Part shown: positions 26,952 to 36,584 of the stretch, one piece after another
How positions within the stretch are numbered: the first letter of the stretch is position 1
Layout of the letters: each line of letters opens with the position of its first letter
DNA from: Akkermansia massiliensis
Lineage (GTDB): Bacteria; Verrucomicrobiota; Verrucomicrobiia; Verrucomicrobiales; Akkermansiaceae
Length of the DNA: 64,000 nt
Direction of reading: 5' to 3'
Assembly (NCBI RefSeq): GCF_018847375.1
Contig: NZ_CP072036.1
Location: forward strand, 2,666,001 to 2,730,000
Made by a program: the position numbers and the translations under genes
Notes under the pieces: generated by a model
The model's input: only the letters and a program-made list of their open reading frames with translations
Told to the model about the DNA's origin: nothing
The model's database searches: none

Positions 26952-27824
26952 ATGAAAGCATACGTTATTTTAAAAAACTCGCTGCTGGCAGCCGCCCTCG
27001 GATGCGCCCTGTCCAGTTGCTATGATCCTTATTATGACAGTTTCAGCGTATCAGGCTCCTACAGCAGCGGCGGCTCCGGCATGTCCTACATGTATGACAA
27101 CTCCGGCTATCCCATTTACGGATATTACGGAGGCAGGCCCATCTATGCCTATGACACGTTCGGCAGCCCCATTTATTCCATCAGCCTGATCCGCCCGAAT
27201 TACTACATCCCCACGTGGGGACCGGCCCCCTATTACCGCGGGCACTACATCCGCCCACATTACTGCCGCCCCATGGCGCGTCCGCCGATGAAGCCCCAGT
27301 ACAGGCCGGATCATTTCCGTCCGGACCACCGCCCGGGCAACAACAGGCCGGTTCCGCAGCCCGGCAGGCCCAACCACCGCCCGGACTTCGGAAAACCCGG
27401 CAATTCCCACCGTCCTCCCGTAAGTAATCCGGGCGGCAGCCATAACCGTCCGGGAATAGGCCAGCCCGGCGGCAGCCACGGCAGGCCGGACTTCGGAAAG
27501 CCGGGACAGCCCTCCCGCCCGTCCGTCAACAATCCCCACCGCCCCGGCTCCGGCAATTCCGGGAGCACGCATCGTCCGGGCATCAGCCGTCCGGAGGGGA
27601 ACCGGCCCTCCACGCTCTCCTCCAGGCCATCCGCCTCCCGTCCGGGTCATTCGGGCATGAACCGTCCCAGCAGCCCTCCATCCGTTTCCAGACCTTCTTC
27701 CCCGCCGCCGTCCGCCAGCGCGCCCAGCAGGCCGTCTTCGCCTCCTGCGGCTGCGCCGTCCCGTCCGTCTCCCTCACCACGGCCTTCCGGCCCCGGAGGC
27801 TCCCATGGACCGCAGAGGAGATAA
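26952..27824 (+). CDS. Pro/Arg/Ser-rich lipoprotein
   Basis: This is 290 residues from ATG 26952. The signal ends ALSSC at about residue 23, a lipobox. A Tyr/Gly-rich segment (about 25-90, with many YYG and YPIYGYYGG units) is followed by about 180 residues of Pro/Arg/His/Ser/Gly low complexity with repeats of HRPDFGKPG and GGSHNRPG type. It is expected to be a disordered surface or periplasmic protein, highly basic. The upstream start at 26889 would precede the signal peptide. Repeat number may vary between strains. I cannot name a family. Confidence 0.75.
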   Translation: MKAYVILKNSLLAAALGCALSSCYDPYYDSFSVSGSYSSGGSGMSYMYDNSGYPIYGYYGGRPIYAYDTFGSPIYSISLIRPNYYIPTWGPAPYYRGHYIRPHYCRPMARPPMKPQYRPDHFRPDHRPGNNRPVPQPGRPNHRPDFGKPGNSHRPPVSNPGGSHNRPGIGQPGGSHGRPDFGKPGQPSRPSVNNPHRPGSGNSGSTHRPGISRPEGNRPSTLSSRPSASRPGHSGMNRPSSPPSVSRPSSPPPSASAPSRPSSPPAAAPSRPSPSPRPSGPGGSHGPQRR

Positions 27825-28101
27825 TCCACCCCTGAAACGTTCTCACCATGGGGCTGTTTCGAGCAAGGCTGGCAAACCGGAGGAAGACAAGCCCCGGATC
27901 ATGTTATGAACCGGGCCTCCGGCCAGCAGGGGAGCCGAAAGCGGACAAGGAAAAAGGGTACTTTAAACAATATGCGTCCGCCTTCCCGGGGGTTTTTAAA
28001 CATTCCAGGACATCCCGTACCGCAGGGAGAAGGCGGCCAGCGAACAAAGGAGAAAAGGACAGGCCCTTCCCTGTGAATAAGGGATGGAACGAAAAGACGT
28101 T

Positions 28102-28377
28102 CTATTGTTTTTTCCAGCGTTTCAGCGTGGGAAAAAACAGGGTCATTTGGGCAATGGCTTCCTCTTTCGTGTAGGAGGAACCATTCTCCTTGTTGAATTC
28201 CTCCACAAACCGGGCGCAATGTTCAATCATCTGCTCCATGGTGCATTCTGACGTAAATGCGCCGTCCTGAAAGCAATAACGGCAATATTCCTCACTGGAG
28301 GTTCCGTCATGGTTGGTGCCGCAGTCTTCCCTGCTTCCCAGAGGCATGCCGCAGCTTTGGCAGAATGGAGTATTCAT
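28102..28377 (-). CDS. Small zinc-ribbon protein
   Basis: This 91-residue protein has FCQSCGMPL near the N-terminus and CRYCFQDG about 27 residues later, a CxxC...CxxC zinc ribbon, followed by an all-helical tail. It resembles the putative zinc-ribbon family often annotated as transcription-like regulators. It lies between the Pro-rich lipoprotein and the histidine kinase and is transcribed toward the former. The 277-bp gap 27825-28101 contains only a GGGCCTCCGGCC-type palindrome core near 27911. Confidence 0.82.
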   Translation of the reverse strand: MNTPFCQSCGMPLGSREDCGTNHDGTSSEEYCRYCFQDGAFTSECTMEQMIEHCARFVEEFNKENGSSYTKEEAIAQMTLFFPTLKRWKKQ

Positions 28378-28484
28378 AAAAGGAAATGGTTCTTGAAAAA
28401 TAAAGAGGGTGAGGAAAGGATTAAAACCTGAATGACGGCTGATTTAAAGAATTTTGTTTTTCCGGAACAGGCCCTCCTGTGCCC

Positions 28485-30548
28485 TCATGCCCTGGAAAGG
28501 GGAATCCTGAGGGCAAAGCGGCATCCGTGGGAACTTTCTTCCAGGCACAAGTCTCCGCCCATGCTTCTCGCCAGTTCCCGGGATAAAGCCAGCCCCAGCC
28601 CCACGCCCGGCTGTTTTCCGGCAGCCTCCTCCGCAGATCTGGAAAAGGGACGGAACAGCTTCCCTTTCAGGGAATCGGAAATGCCTTTCCCTTCATCCTC
28701 CACACGGATGACCAGAAAACGCTTTTCCCGTGCCAGTTCCACCTTCAGGACGCTGCCGTCAAAACATGCGTATTTGGCGGCGTTGTCCGCCAGATTGTAC
28801 ACGATCTGCTCCACGGCGGTCATGTCCGCAGTCACGGCCTCCGCTTGCAGCTCCGGAGCCACGTAAAGCTGGGAGTCCATGCCCGCGGCGGCCAGCCGGG
28901 GGGAGATGCGGGCAATGACGGCGGAGGCGAGGTCCGTCACCGGAATTTTTTCCGGCTGGAGGGAGACCGAATTTTTCTCCACCCGCGCGTAGCTCAATAC
29001 GTTGTCCACCAGGTGCGTCAGCCTGCCCGCCTCATTTTTCAGAATATCCACATAGGCCATTTCCCTGCCCTTGGGAACCAGTCCGGAAGAAAGCATTTCC
29101 GTGTACATGTTGAACGTAGTCAGAGGCGTCCTTAGTTCATGCGTCACGGCGGAAACGAATACGGCGCGGCGTTCGCTCAGGCGGATGAGGCCGATCATGA
29201 AGCCAATGACCCCGCACAGGGCCAGAAGCCCGCAAAACCACGCCATCGCCATGGAATTCCAGACCGTCCGCAGGGAATTGGCGGGCATGGAGGGAAGATT
29301 GCCCGGATTCAGCATGGCGGGAATTCCGGCCAGGGTCAGATAGCTTTCCTCCCGCCCGTCGGCGGGAGACAGGGTGGCCTCCGGCAAAATATCGGCTACG
29401 GACTCCAGCAGGTAGGCGGATAACTTGCCCCAGTCCAGCCAGATTCCCTGCACCCATACCTGGCCGTGGTCCGAGATGCGGCGCGTCAGGAAACATTCCT
29501 TCCCCTGCTGCCATCTGGGCTGGAGGGAGGAAATGGAGAACTCCCTGTAACTTTCCGGAGTTTTGGCGAACCCGTCACGGCGGGTGACGGACATTTCCGC
29601 CAGGCTTTCCTTTACCGGAACCGGATTCGCCTTTTGTTCATGAACATCAAACTGGACCATCTTCCCGTCCAGAGTCAATGCCGCGGCACCCATATCCAGG
29701 AGAGCCGCAATATCGCCGGCCCCGCTTTCCAATTTTTTCCCGGTCCTTTTCAAGGAACCAGCCACATCCAGGCAATCCCCTTCCGGACTTTCCATGCCAT
29801 TCACCTCCCCTGAAACGACCAGCCGTCCCGAATCCGCAATCTCCTTCTTTGCCCGCCGGGGAGGCTCCATGGCTTTCTTTTTCACCTTGACGCTGACATT
29901 GTACTCCTGCTGGCTGTTGGAAAGGTTTTTACGCATGTTGTAGTCTTCCATTCCCTGCTGGAAAGCCTTCCTGCTTTCCACTGCCAGCTCCTGCTGCAAG
30001 CCGTTCTTCTGCTGCTCCCTTCCATCCATGATGGCGACGGAAGTCACCTGTACCGCTTCTTCCGCAGGGGGGGCGGTCTCCGGCTGCACGGCATTCCCCG
30101 CGGAGATGGAGGCAGGCCTCGGCAAATTCTTCATGGCATCCACCACACGGCTGCCCCAGCCGGATCTTCCCAGTTGCAGGACATATTCCAGCCGTTCCCT
30201 GTCCTTCTGGGGAGAGGAAACGTTTCCCCGCGGGTCTATCTGGAAATACAGCTTGGCAAAGCCGGACAAATCCGGCATCGCACCTTCCTCCTTGCGGACT
30301 TCCGCCAGCGCGTTCCCCTGGAAATATTCTCCGGGAGAACGGTTGTTCTCCCCTGCGATCATGGAGGCCAGCAGGGAATCCATGCGCCACAGGGCCAGGC
30401 GGCTCTGCTCCACCAGGCGGATCTGGTGCGTTTCCGCCAGCCTGCGCTTCTCCGCATCCAGCATGGAATGGCTGAGCCATCCCATCACCCCCAGCAGAAT
30501 CAGCAGGCAGGACCACAACAGCAAATGGAAGGAAAAACGGCTGCTCAT
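28485..30548 (-). CDS. Sensor histidine kinase with large periplasmic domain
   Basis: This is 687 residues from ATG 30548. An N-terminal membrane helix (about 5-25) precedes a long, otherwise unrecognised periplasmic domain of about 390 residues. A second helix (about 430-455) follows, and then the kinase core without an obvious HAMP. The H-box VTHELRTPL puts the phospho-accepting His at about residue 470. N-box QIVYNLADNAAKYA, G1 VEDEGKGI, F-box and G2 GVGLGLAL are present, so it should be active. Its start overlaps the response regulator stop by ATGA. The signal sensed is unknown. Confidence 0.92.
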   Translation of the reverse strand: MSSRFSFHLLLWSCLLILLGVMGWLSHSMLDAEKRRLAETHQIRLVEQSRLALWRMDSLLASMIAGENNRSPGEYFQGNALAEVRKEEGAMPDLSGFAKLYFQIDPRGNVSSPQKDRERLEYVLQLGRSGWGSRVVDAMKNLPRPASISAGNAVQPETAPPAEEAVQVTSVAIMDGREQQKNGLQQELAVESRKAFQQGMEDYNMRKNLSNSQQEYNVSVKVKKKAMEPPRRAKKEIADSGRLVVSGEVNGMESPEGDCLDVAGSLKRTGKKLESGAGDIAALLDMGAAALTLDGKMVQFDVHEQKANPVPVKESLAEMSVTRRDGFAKTPESYREFSISSLQPRWQQGKECFLTRRISDHGQVWVQGIWLDWGKLSAYLLESVADILPEATLSPADGREESYLTLAGIPAMLNPGNLPSMPANSLRTVWNSMAMAWFCGLLALCGVIGFMIGLIRLSERRAVFVSAVTHELRTPLTTFNMYTEMLSSGLVPKGREMAYVDILKNEAGRLTHLVDNVLSYARVEKNSVSLQPEKIPVTDLASAVIARISPRLAAAGMDSQLYVAPELQAEAVTADMTAVEQIVYNLADNAAKYACFDGSVLKVELAREKRFLVIRVEDEGKGISDSLKGKLFRPFSRSAEEAAGKQPGVGLGLALSRELARSMGGDLCLEESSHGCRFALRIPLSRA

Positions 30549-31234
30549 GCTCCGTCCTCCCAAACATATCCCCGCCCTCTCAGGGTGCGGATGACGGCGG
30601 AGTTCCTTTTCCCCATTTTTTCCCGCAGGCGGGCGATCGTGGTGTCAATGCTCCGCGTTTCCACCAGCCGGGGGTCCATCTTCCAGACCCTCGCCAGGAT
30701 TTCCTCACGGGTGATGATTCTTCCGGCATTGGCCGCCAGATGGCGCGCCAGGTCAAATTCCTTGGTGGTCAGCACCACCCGCTCCTCCCCCAGAACCAGG
30801 GCGCGGGCGGCAAAATCCAGATGCCCCTCCGGCAGCATGACGCGGTTGACGGCGCTGGGCCTTTCCGGGGACCGCCTCAGCACGGCCTCTATCCTGGCCA
30901 GCACTTCCAGCAGGCTGAAGGGCTTCACCACATAATCGTCCGCCCCCAGCTTCAGCCCCTTCACCTTGTCCGCCTCCGCGCCCTTGGCGGTGAGCATCAG
31001 CACCGGAACGGTGGAGCGGTCTTCCCTGATGCGTTTCAGCAGTTCAAAACCGTTCGCTCCGGGCAGGACTACATCCAGCAGGGCCAGGTCATACTCCTCT
31101 GCATGAATCATCTCCATGGCTTCATAACCGTCCCTGGCGGACAAAACGTCATAGCCGGACACCGCCAGGGCGTCCGCCAGGCCGTTTCTAATGGCATGAT
31201 CGTCTTCTACGACCAGAATGCGGTAGCGGTGCAT
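30545..31234 (-). CDS. OmpR-family response regulator
   Basis: This 229-residue protein has a receiver domain (about 1-120) and a winged-helix DNA-binding domain (about 130-225). EDD near residue 10, the phospho-acceptor Asp in YDLALLDVVLPG (about 53), the Thr/Ser in LMLTAKG and Lys in DDYVVKPFS are all present. The C-terminal part has TTKEFDLARHLA...GRIITREEILARVWK and ends RGRGYVWED, as in OmpR/PhoB. It is translated ahead of the kinase. A terminator upstream largely separates it from the VWA genes, so it may have its own promoter. Confidence 0.94.
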   Translation of the reverse strand: MHRYRILVVEDDHAIRNGLADALAVSGYDVLSARDGYEAMEMIHAEEYDLALLDVVLPGANGFELLKRIREDRSTVPVLMLTAKGAEADKVKGLKLGADDYVVKPFSLLEVLARIEAVLRRSPERPSAVNRVMLPEGHLDFAARALVLGEERVVLTTKEFDLARHLAANAGRIITREEILARVWKMDPRLVETRSIDTTIARLREKMGKRNSAVIRTLRGRGYVWEDGA

Positions 31235-31289
31235 GCGCGGAATAATCTATCAAATAGGAACGTTGCGGTAAAACAGGTTTTTTCAGAAG

Positions 31290-31332
31290 AAAAATTCTGC
31301 GGGGCCGCCGGCACTCCCGGACAGCCCCGCAG
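31290..31332 (-). terminator. Stem-loop terminator after the 645-residue VWA gene
   Basis: CTGCGGGGC and GCCCCGCAG form a nine-pair stem (31297-31305 and 31324-31332). On the minus strand it is followed by AATTTTTC. It lies between the VWA stop (31339) and the response regulator start (31234). Confidence 0.7.
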
Positions 31333-31338
31333 GAGCAC

Positions 31339-33276
31339 TCATTTCTTCACTCTATCATTCATAGGGGAATCTTTTCCTTCCGTTTCGTTCTCTTCAACAA
31401 AGGAAAACTGCTTTTTGGAGGCCTGCTGCCGGACAGCCTGGATAATGGCGTCCTCCAGGGTGTTCGGTTTGGCGTCCCTGGAAGCGCTCTGCTGCTTCCA
31501 TTTGGCCAGCCATTCATTGCGCCGGGCGTCCAGCTCCTTTACCTTCTTCTGCAGGGCTCCGCGCTCCTCCGCCTTCTTTTTCACGATGGCTTCCACTTCC
31601 TCCGCGGTTTTACCTTCCAGTTCCTTGGGGAGCTGCCCGGCAGTCCCCAAATCTCCCAGCGCCTGGACTCCGTTCCGGTCATAAAAATCCACCAGGTCCC
31701 ATGAAGTATTGGAGTACGCCGCCTTGTTCGCCTTGGCGCTGGCCCGCCCTACGGCAGCCGCAGGCGACAGTTTCAGCGCCAGCGTATCCTGGCGTTCCTG
31801 CTTGCTCAGCCTTTCAGCCTGAACTTCCGGTGAACCGTAAGCCAGGTAAGTCGCATTCAGGGAGGAACTCAACTTGGCAAGTTCTCCGTCAAAGGGCGTT
31901 TCCGGGTCCGGGGGAGCCGCGTTGTGGTCAATGTTGAGAAAGCTGCCGTCCCCCTTTTTGGCTCCGTCCTTCCACAGGCGCGTATCCGAGTCTCCGGCAT
32001 TGCCGCAATGAATGGTATTGACGGTAATGCCCCTCTCCAGCCCGCGCGCAATCGCTTCCGCATACGGCACGCTGCCCTGGTTGAAGGGTTCATTGCCGGC
32101 GATGAAGACCAGCTTCAGCGCATGGGGATCATCCGTATTCCATTTTAACTCCTTCACGGCCCGGTCAATGACGGCTCCGCAGCATTCCGTGCCGCCGTAG
32201 GTTTTCAGCTTGAACAATTCCTCGGAGACCTTGTCCAGGTCATCCGTGAACGGAAGCACCTGGCGTATCCAGGCGTCCCTGGAGGACAGCCCGTCGTTTC
32301 CATACTCATACAGGGCAAGCCGGATATCGGGCAATTTGCCGTTCTGGCGGGCCAGCGTCATGTCATTGACAATCTTCCACAAATAAGTGCGCGCCTGGTC
32401 GATGAGGCCGTTCATGCTGCTGGAGGTATCCAGCAACAGGGCAATCTGAACGACGGCGCGGTCATCTTTTTCCGCGGCGCCCTGGACGGGAGCCGCAGGA
32501 GTTCCGGAGGAAGCCTCCTCCTGCTCCGGCGTTACGCTGATCTCCGCCTCTCCGGGAGCCGTTCCGTTCGCAACAGTGACGGAATAGGCGGCGTCTTTCA
32601 CCCCTTTGGCATTCCCCGTCACGACAGCCCGGGTAACGACCACATCCCCTTTTGCAGGAACGGCCGCCCCTCCGGAAGAAGTTTTTTCCAGACCGGGAGC
32701 CACGCTTATGGTCAGCTTTTCGGAGCCGCTCCCTTCCGTTTTGATGGAATAGGCCGCTTCTCTGACCGGTTCAACCGCGCTTGGCTTGATACGGAAAATA
32801 CCTTCCTTCCCGGAACCGCCGGGAAGGCTTGCCGCCTTCCTGGTGATGAACACCCCTTCCTGCGGCGGAACGGCTGAAATTCCGGAAGAAGCTCCTTCCG
32901 CACGCGGCGTCACACGGATTTCCATTTCCCCCGGAGCAGTTCCTTTCACCATAGTGACGGAATAGGCGGCATTCCGCGCTCCCATGGCTTTCTCCGGACC
33001 GGCGTTCACGGCCTTCGTCAGGACAACCCCGTTTCCGGTGGTGGTCACGGTCACGGCTGATGCGGATTTTTCCGCGTCCACGCTTTTCACCGTAACCAAG
33101 ACGGTTCCGGTTTTAGCGTCCTGTTTTTCCCCCTCCAGTCCCGGGGTGACGGAGTATCTGGCCTTTCCTTCCGGAACAGGCTTGCCGTCCGTTGGAACGG
33201 GAGTGGGTTCGGCCTGGGCGCAGAATGATCCTGCGCCCAGCAACCCTAATGCAGTACATGCGATGATACGGTTCAT
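31339..33276 (-). CDS. Secreted VWA-domain protein with N-terminal repeats
   Basis: This is a 645-residue protein with a signal peptide ending CAQA (about residue 22). Residues about 35-260 hold three or four units of 45-60 residues that share AAYSV...TAPGE.EI.VTP...ASSG. The VWA domain (about 275-470) has the MIDAS motif DTSSSM and a later ETPFDGE acidic region; it should bind a divalent metal and a partner protein. The C-terminus is charged and helical. It sits 24 bp after the frameshifted VIT-VWA gene and likely shares its transcript. Function is unknown. Confidence 0.85.
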   Translation of the reverse strand: MNRIIACTALGLLGAGSFCAQAEPTPVPTDGKPVPEGKARYSVTPGLEGEKQDAKTGTVLVTVKSVDAEKSASAVTVTTTGNGVVLTKAVNAGPEKAMGARNAAYSVTMVKGTAPGEMEIRVTPRAEGASSGISAVPPQEGVFITRKAASLPGGSGKEGIFRIKPSAVEPVREAAYSIKTEGSGSEKLTISVAPGLEKTSSGGAAVPAKGDVVVTRAVVTGNAKGVKDAAYSVTVANGTAPGEAEISVTPEQEEASSGTPAAPVQGAAEKDDRAVVQIALLLDTSSSMNGLIDQARTYLWKIVNDMTLARQNGKLPDIRLALYEYGNDGLSSRDAWIRQVLPFTDDLDKVSEELFKLKTYGGTECCGAVIDRAVKELKWNTDDPHALKLVFIAGNEPFNQGSVPYAEAIARGLERGITVNTIHCGNAGDSDTRLWKDGAKKGDGSFLNIDHNAAPPDPETPFDGELAKLSSSLNATYLAYGSPEVQAERLSKQERQDTLALKLSPAAAVGRASAKANKAAYSNTSWDLVDFYDRNGVQALGDLGTAGQLPKELEGKTAEEVEAIVKKKAEERGALQKKVKELDARRNEWLAKWKQQSASRDAKPNTLEDAIIQAVRQQASKKQFSFVEENETEGKDSPMNDRVKK

Positions 33277-33300
33277 GATTGTTGATTACTAGTTGTTTGT

Positions 33301-35587
33301 TTATGGAAAACTGTTTTGCATCAGTACGGTTTCTCCATCCAGGAGAATCATGACGGAGCCATCCAGAGCCAACAGCCCCTGGCGGTTGGACTGAATGAGC
33401 CTGTTCGCCACGTCGGCATATTCCGGCGTGCCCACCTGGACCGTCTTCACGGCGCGGCCCGCGTCCGGCATGGCAAGAACCGTGCTTTCCATCCAGACTC
33501 CGTTTCTGTTGAAATATCCGTTCTGGGCAATCTGGGCCGTATTGTCAAAGGCCACGGCACGGCCCTCCCGGTCCATCTGGATGTTGTACTTGTTGAGGGT
33601 CAGTTCCCGCTTCTTGGCTACGGCATTTTCCTGCAGGGCAATGGCGCCCAGCCCTTCGCGCAATTCCTCCATCACCTTCCCCTCCAGGTTCCCCCTGCTC
33701 CCCATGGAGGCATGATCCCGCCGCCATGGGCCGGAACTGCCTTCATCGGCAAAAAAGGAGGCTGCCGAGCTCATGATCCCGAAGTCCCGTGAAAGCCGCA
33801 TGATTTCCTCCACCAATTCCGCCGTTTTGGAATTGGACCTCAGCGCTTCCGTGCCGGGGGAGCTGCCGCCCATATCCATCAGAGCGGTTTCCAGACTGCC
33901 TATCTTGCGCGCGGCCCACAGCCGGGCTACAAAATCATCCTTCATGCTGGCGATGCGCTGCGGATCCACGGTAATGGCAAAAGCCTGCTCCCTGTTATCC
34001 CGGTCCAGGCAGGTACCCTTAATCAGGAAAGGTTCCGTACCTATGTACCTCCCGGCCAGAACGGCGGGATTGCCGGAATAAATGTCCGGAAGAACCCCGG
34101 AGGGTATGGCGTCCTGCACCCTTCCCGGCTGTTCCCTGCCGTCCGGGGAGCAGACGGTATAGCGCACCTTCCGGAAGACGGGGCCGTATAACTGCCGGAA
34201 TACCTGCGAGAGCTTGACCTCCAGATTCTCCCCGGAAAGGATGTAGCACGGTAGCCCCCCGGAAATCTCCGCCATGCGCCTCAGCAGGGGGGGCGTTGAC
34301 GTCCTCCCCCACCCCGATGGTGAAAATGCGCCTTTCCGCCCTGTTTCCTTCCCCCGCCAGGGCCGCAATGGATTTTTCCGAAGTGCGGCCGATCGTGGGA
34401 AGGCCGTCCGTCAGGAAAAGCACCACGGGGAGCATCCCCTCGTGGGAAGGCTGGCTCAAGGCGGCGGCCAGCGCCTCGTGCATGTTGGTGCCCCCACGCG
34501 CCACGACGGCATCCAGCCATGCATGGGCCGCTTTTTCCGACGCGCCATTTTTTTCCACCGGGGCCGCTTCAAATAAATTGACGCCTTCATTATAAGTGAT
34601 GATATTGAACCGTTCTCCGGGATTCAGGCCGGAAACGATCTGCTTGGCCGCCTCCTTCACGCTGGCGAGCTTGTTCCCGCGCATGCTCCCGGACCTGTCC
34701 AGCACCAGCGTGACTTCCCGGAGAATGGAGTGTTCACCGGGGCGGACATCCTTGCCCACCATCGCCAGAAAATAGCCGTTTTTCCCGCCGGAGGCGTCAG
34801 GAGAGGCGTAAACGCTGGCTTCCGGCCCGGAAGAAGCTTCTCCTTTCTTCCCGCGCGCCTCCAGCCATGACAGGCGGAAAGGGCCCGGGTTCATCCTTTC
34901 CTCCGCCAGGGTCAGAACCACGGTTCCATTCTCCAGCTGATGGCGCTCCATCTGATGGGAGGGAGTGAAGATGTTGCCCGGACCGTCCTTTCCGGAAGCG
35001 AGCTCCACCCTCACCGTCCACGGAGCATCCCCGGAAAGAGCTTCCGTTCTGGGGAGCACGTAATCCAGACGCCCCTCCACAGGGGTCAGCAGTTGTTCGT
35101 AAACAATCCCCAGCTTTACGGAAGACCTGGGCGGAACCGGAAACACGCTGGACCGGATGGCCCCGAACCCCGCAAATTCCAGCAGGGCCGGATCCTTTCT
35201 GCGCGCCACAATGCGGTCATACAGGCGCCGCGCCTCGTCCGCTGGCATCAGGGAGGCCTTCCACTCCGCTTTTCCGTCCCCATAATAAAAACCTTTCACC
35301 ACCACGCCCTCCGGAACGGGCAGCAGCAGCTCAGCCTCCGCGGGGGAAGAACCGTTATTCCGCACATCCAGCTCCAGGGTGGTCACGGCGGAGCGTCCGT
35401 TCACCAGGATGCGGGCATTCACCTTTTCCATCGTGACCGGCTGCCGGACCGTCCGGTCCGCCGGAAGAATCACGCGCCTCTGCGGCAGAATGATATTCCG
35501 GGCACCCAGCTCGTCGCGGATTTCCTGGGAATGCGCCAGTCCGGCTATTCCCGCCCATACGGCTATCAGGCACCACGTGATGTTCAT
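33301..35587 (-). pseudogene. VIT-VWA secreted protein, frameshifted at a 7-bp homopolymer
   Basis: The first frame (34019-35587) has a signal peptide, a VIT domain (IILPQRRVILPADRTV...LDVRNNGSSPAEAELLLPVPEG, about 25-120), and a VWA domain with MIDAS DRSGSM (about 275). It should continue into a second frame (33301-34368) that carries the rest of the VWA fold and the C-terminal region. The frames meet at seven G on the plus strand (34287-34293), read as C7 on the coding strand. With six C the peptide would read DVNAPLLRRM, which is continuous. As written the protein is truncated soon after the VWA core. It may be phase-variable, decayed or a sequencing error. Confidence 0.8.
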
Positions 35588-35672
35588 GTCCCCATGATGC
35601 CTGAAAAATCAATCCCGTGTGTTACAATCAGGTTACATTTTCAAAGAACCTTTCCCTGCCGCGGAAAATAAT

Positions 35673-35694
35673 AAAAAAGGCCGCCTAGTCGGCC
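35673..35694 (-). terminator. Stem-loop terminator after uppP
   Basis: GGCCG/CGGCC (35679-35694) on the minus strand is followed by six T. A second stem CTCCGGCA/TGCCGGAG lies directly upstream (35694-35715), so tandem hairpins may strengthen termination. Confidence 0.6.
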
Positions 35695-35723
35695 TCCGGC
35701 ATTCAACTGCCGGAGAACGTTTT

Positions 35724-36560
35724 TTAATGCATCAGCCCCATGGACAGGAGCACCAGGGTCACGATGCCTATGGCGATGCGGTACCAGCCGAATACGGCAA
35801 AACTGTGCTTTTGCAGGTAGGAAACCATCCACTTTACGGCCAGCCATGCGGACAGCCAGCTCACCACCGTTCCCACGGCCAGGGCTTCCCACCCGAAGGA
35901 TTCCAGCATCAGCGCCCCGTCCTTGTACGCATCATGGACGGTGGCCGCGCCCAGGGTAATCAGCCCCAGCAGGAAGCTGAATTCCACGGCCGCCTCCACG
36001 CTCAGCCCCACGAACATGCCGCCCAGCATGGTCATCAGGCTCCGGCTGGTGCCGGGAATCATGGCGACGCACTGGAGAGCGCCCACCGTCAGCGCCCTGG
36101 CCGGGGTCAGGCTCTCAATGGAGGCTCCGGAGTTCCCTTCATTGGAACGGCCTTCCCTGGCGCGCCAGGCGCAGTACGCCAGAATCACGCCGCCGCCCAC
36201 AATCCAGGAATAAGCCACCGTGTAGGTGTTGAACAGGTATTCCTTGATCAGGGAGGCGCAACACAGACCCACCACGGCGGCGGGGAGGAAGGCCAGAATG
36301 AGGTTGACCAGCAGTTTCAGCCCGGCGGGATTATTGCCGCGCACGCCCTGCGCCATGGCCTTCACCCGCGGAAAATACAGGCTCAGCACCGCCAGGATGG
36401 CCCCGCCCTGGATGCAGACGGCCAGGGCGTCCAGAGCCTCCTTGCTCTGGGACATGTTCAGCAGGGATTCCGTCAGGAGCAGGTGCCCCGTGGAGCTGAC
36501 CGGCAGGTACTCGGTCAGGCCTTCCACAATGCCCAGGATGATGATTTCCAGGAGATTCAT
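35724..36560 (-). CDS. uppP: Undecaprenyl-diphosphatase UppP (BacA family)
   Basis: This 278-residue polytopic membrane protein recycles undecaprenyl pyrophosphate for peptidoglycan and O-antigen synthesis. The two catalytic motifs are EGLTEYLPVSSTGHL (about residues 13-27, with Glu and His) and PGTSRSLMTMLGG (about 167-179). Length is normal for the family. It follows tatC by 25 bp on the same strand. Confidence 0.94.
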   Translation of the reverse strand: MNLLEIIILGIVEGLTEYLPVSSTGHLLLTESLLNMSQSKEALDALAVCIQGGAILAVLSLYFPRVKAMAQGVRGNNPAGLKLLVNLILAFLPAAVVGLCCASLIKEYLFNTYTVAYSWIVGGGVILAYCAWRAREGRSNEGNSGASIESLTPARALTVGALQCVAMIPGTSRSLMTMLGGMFVGLSVEAAVEFSFLLGLITLGAATVHDAYKDGALMLESFGWEALAVGTVVSWLSAWLAVKWMVSYLQKHSFAVFGWYRIAIGIVTLVLLSMGLMH

Positions 36561-36584
36561 GATAATGGCGCGGGTTGGATGTAT

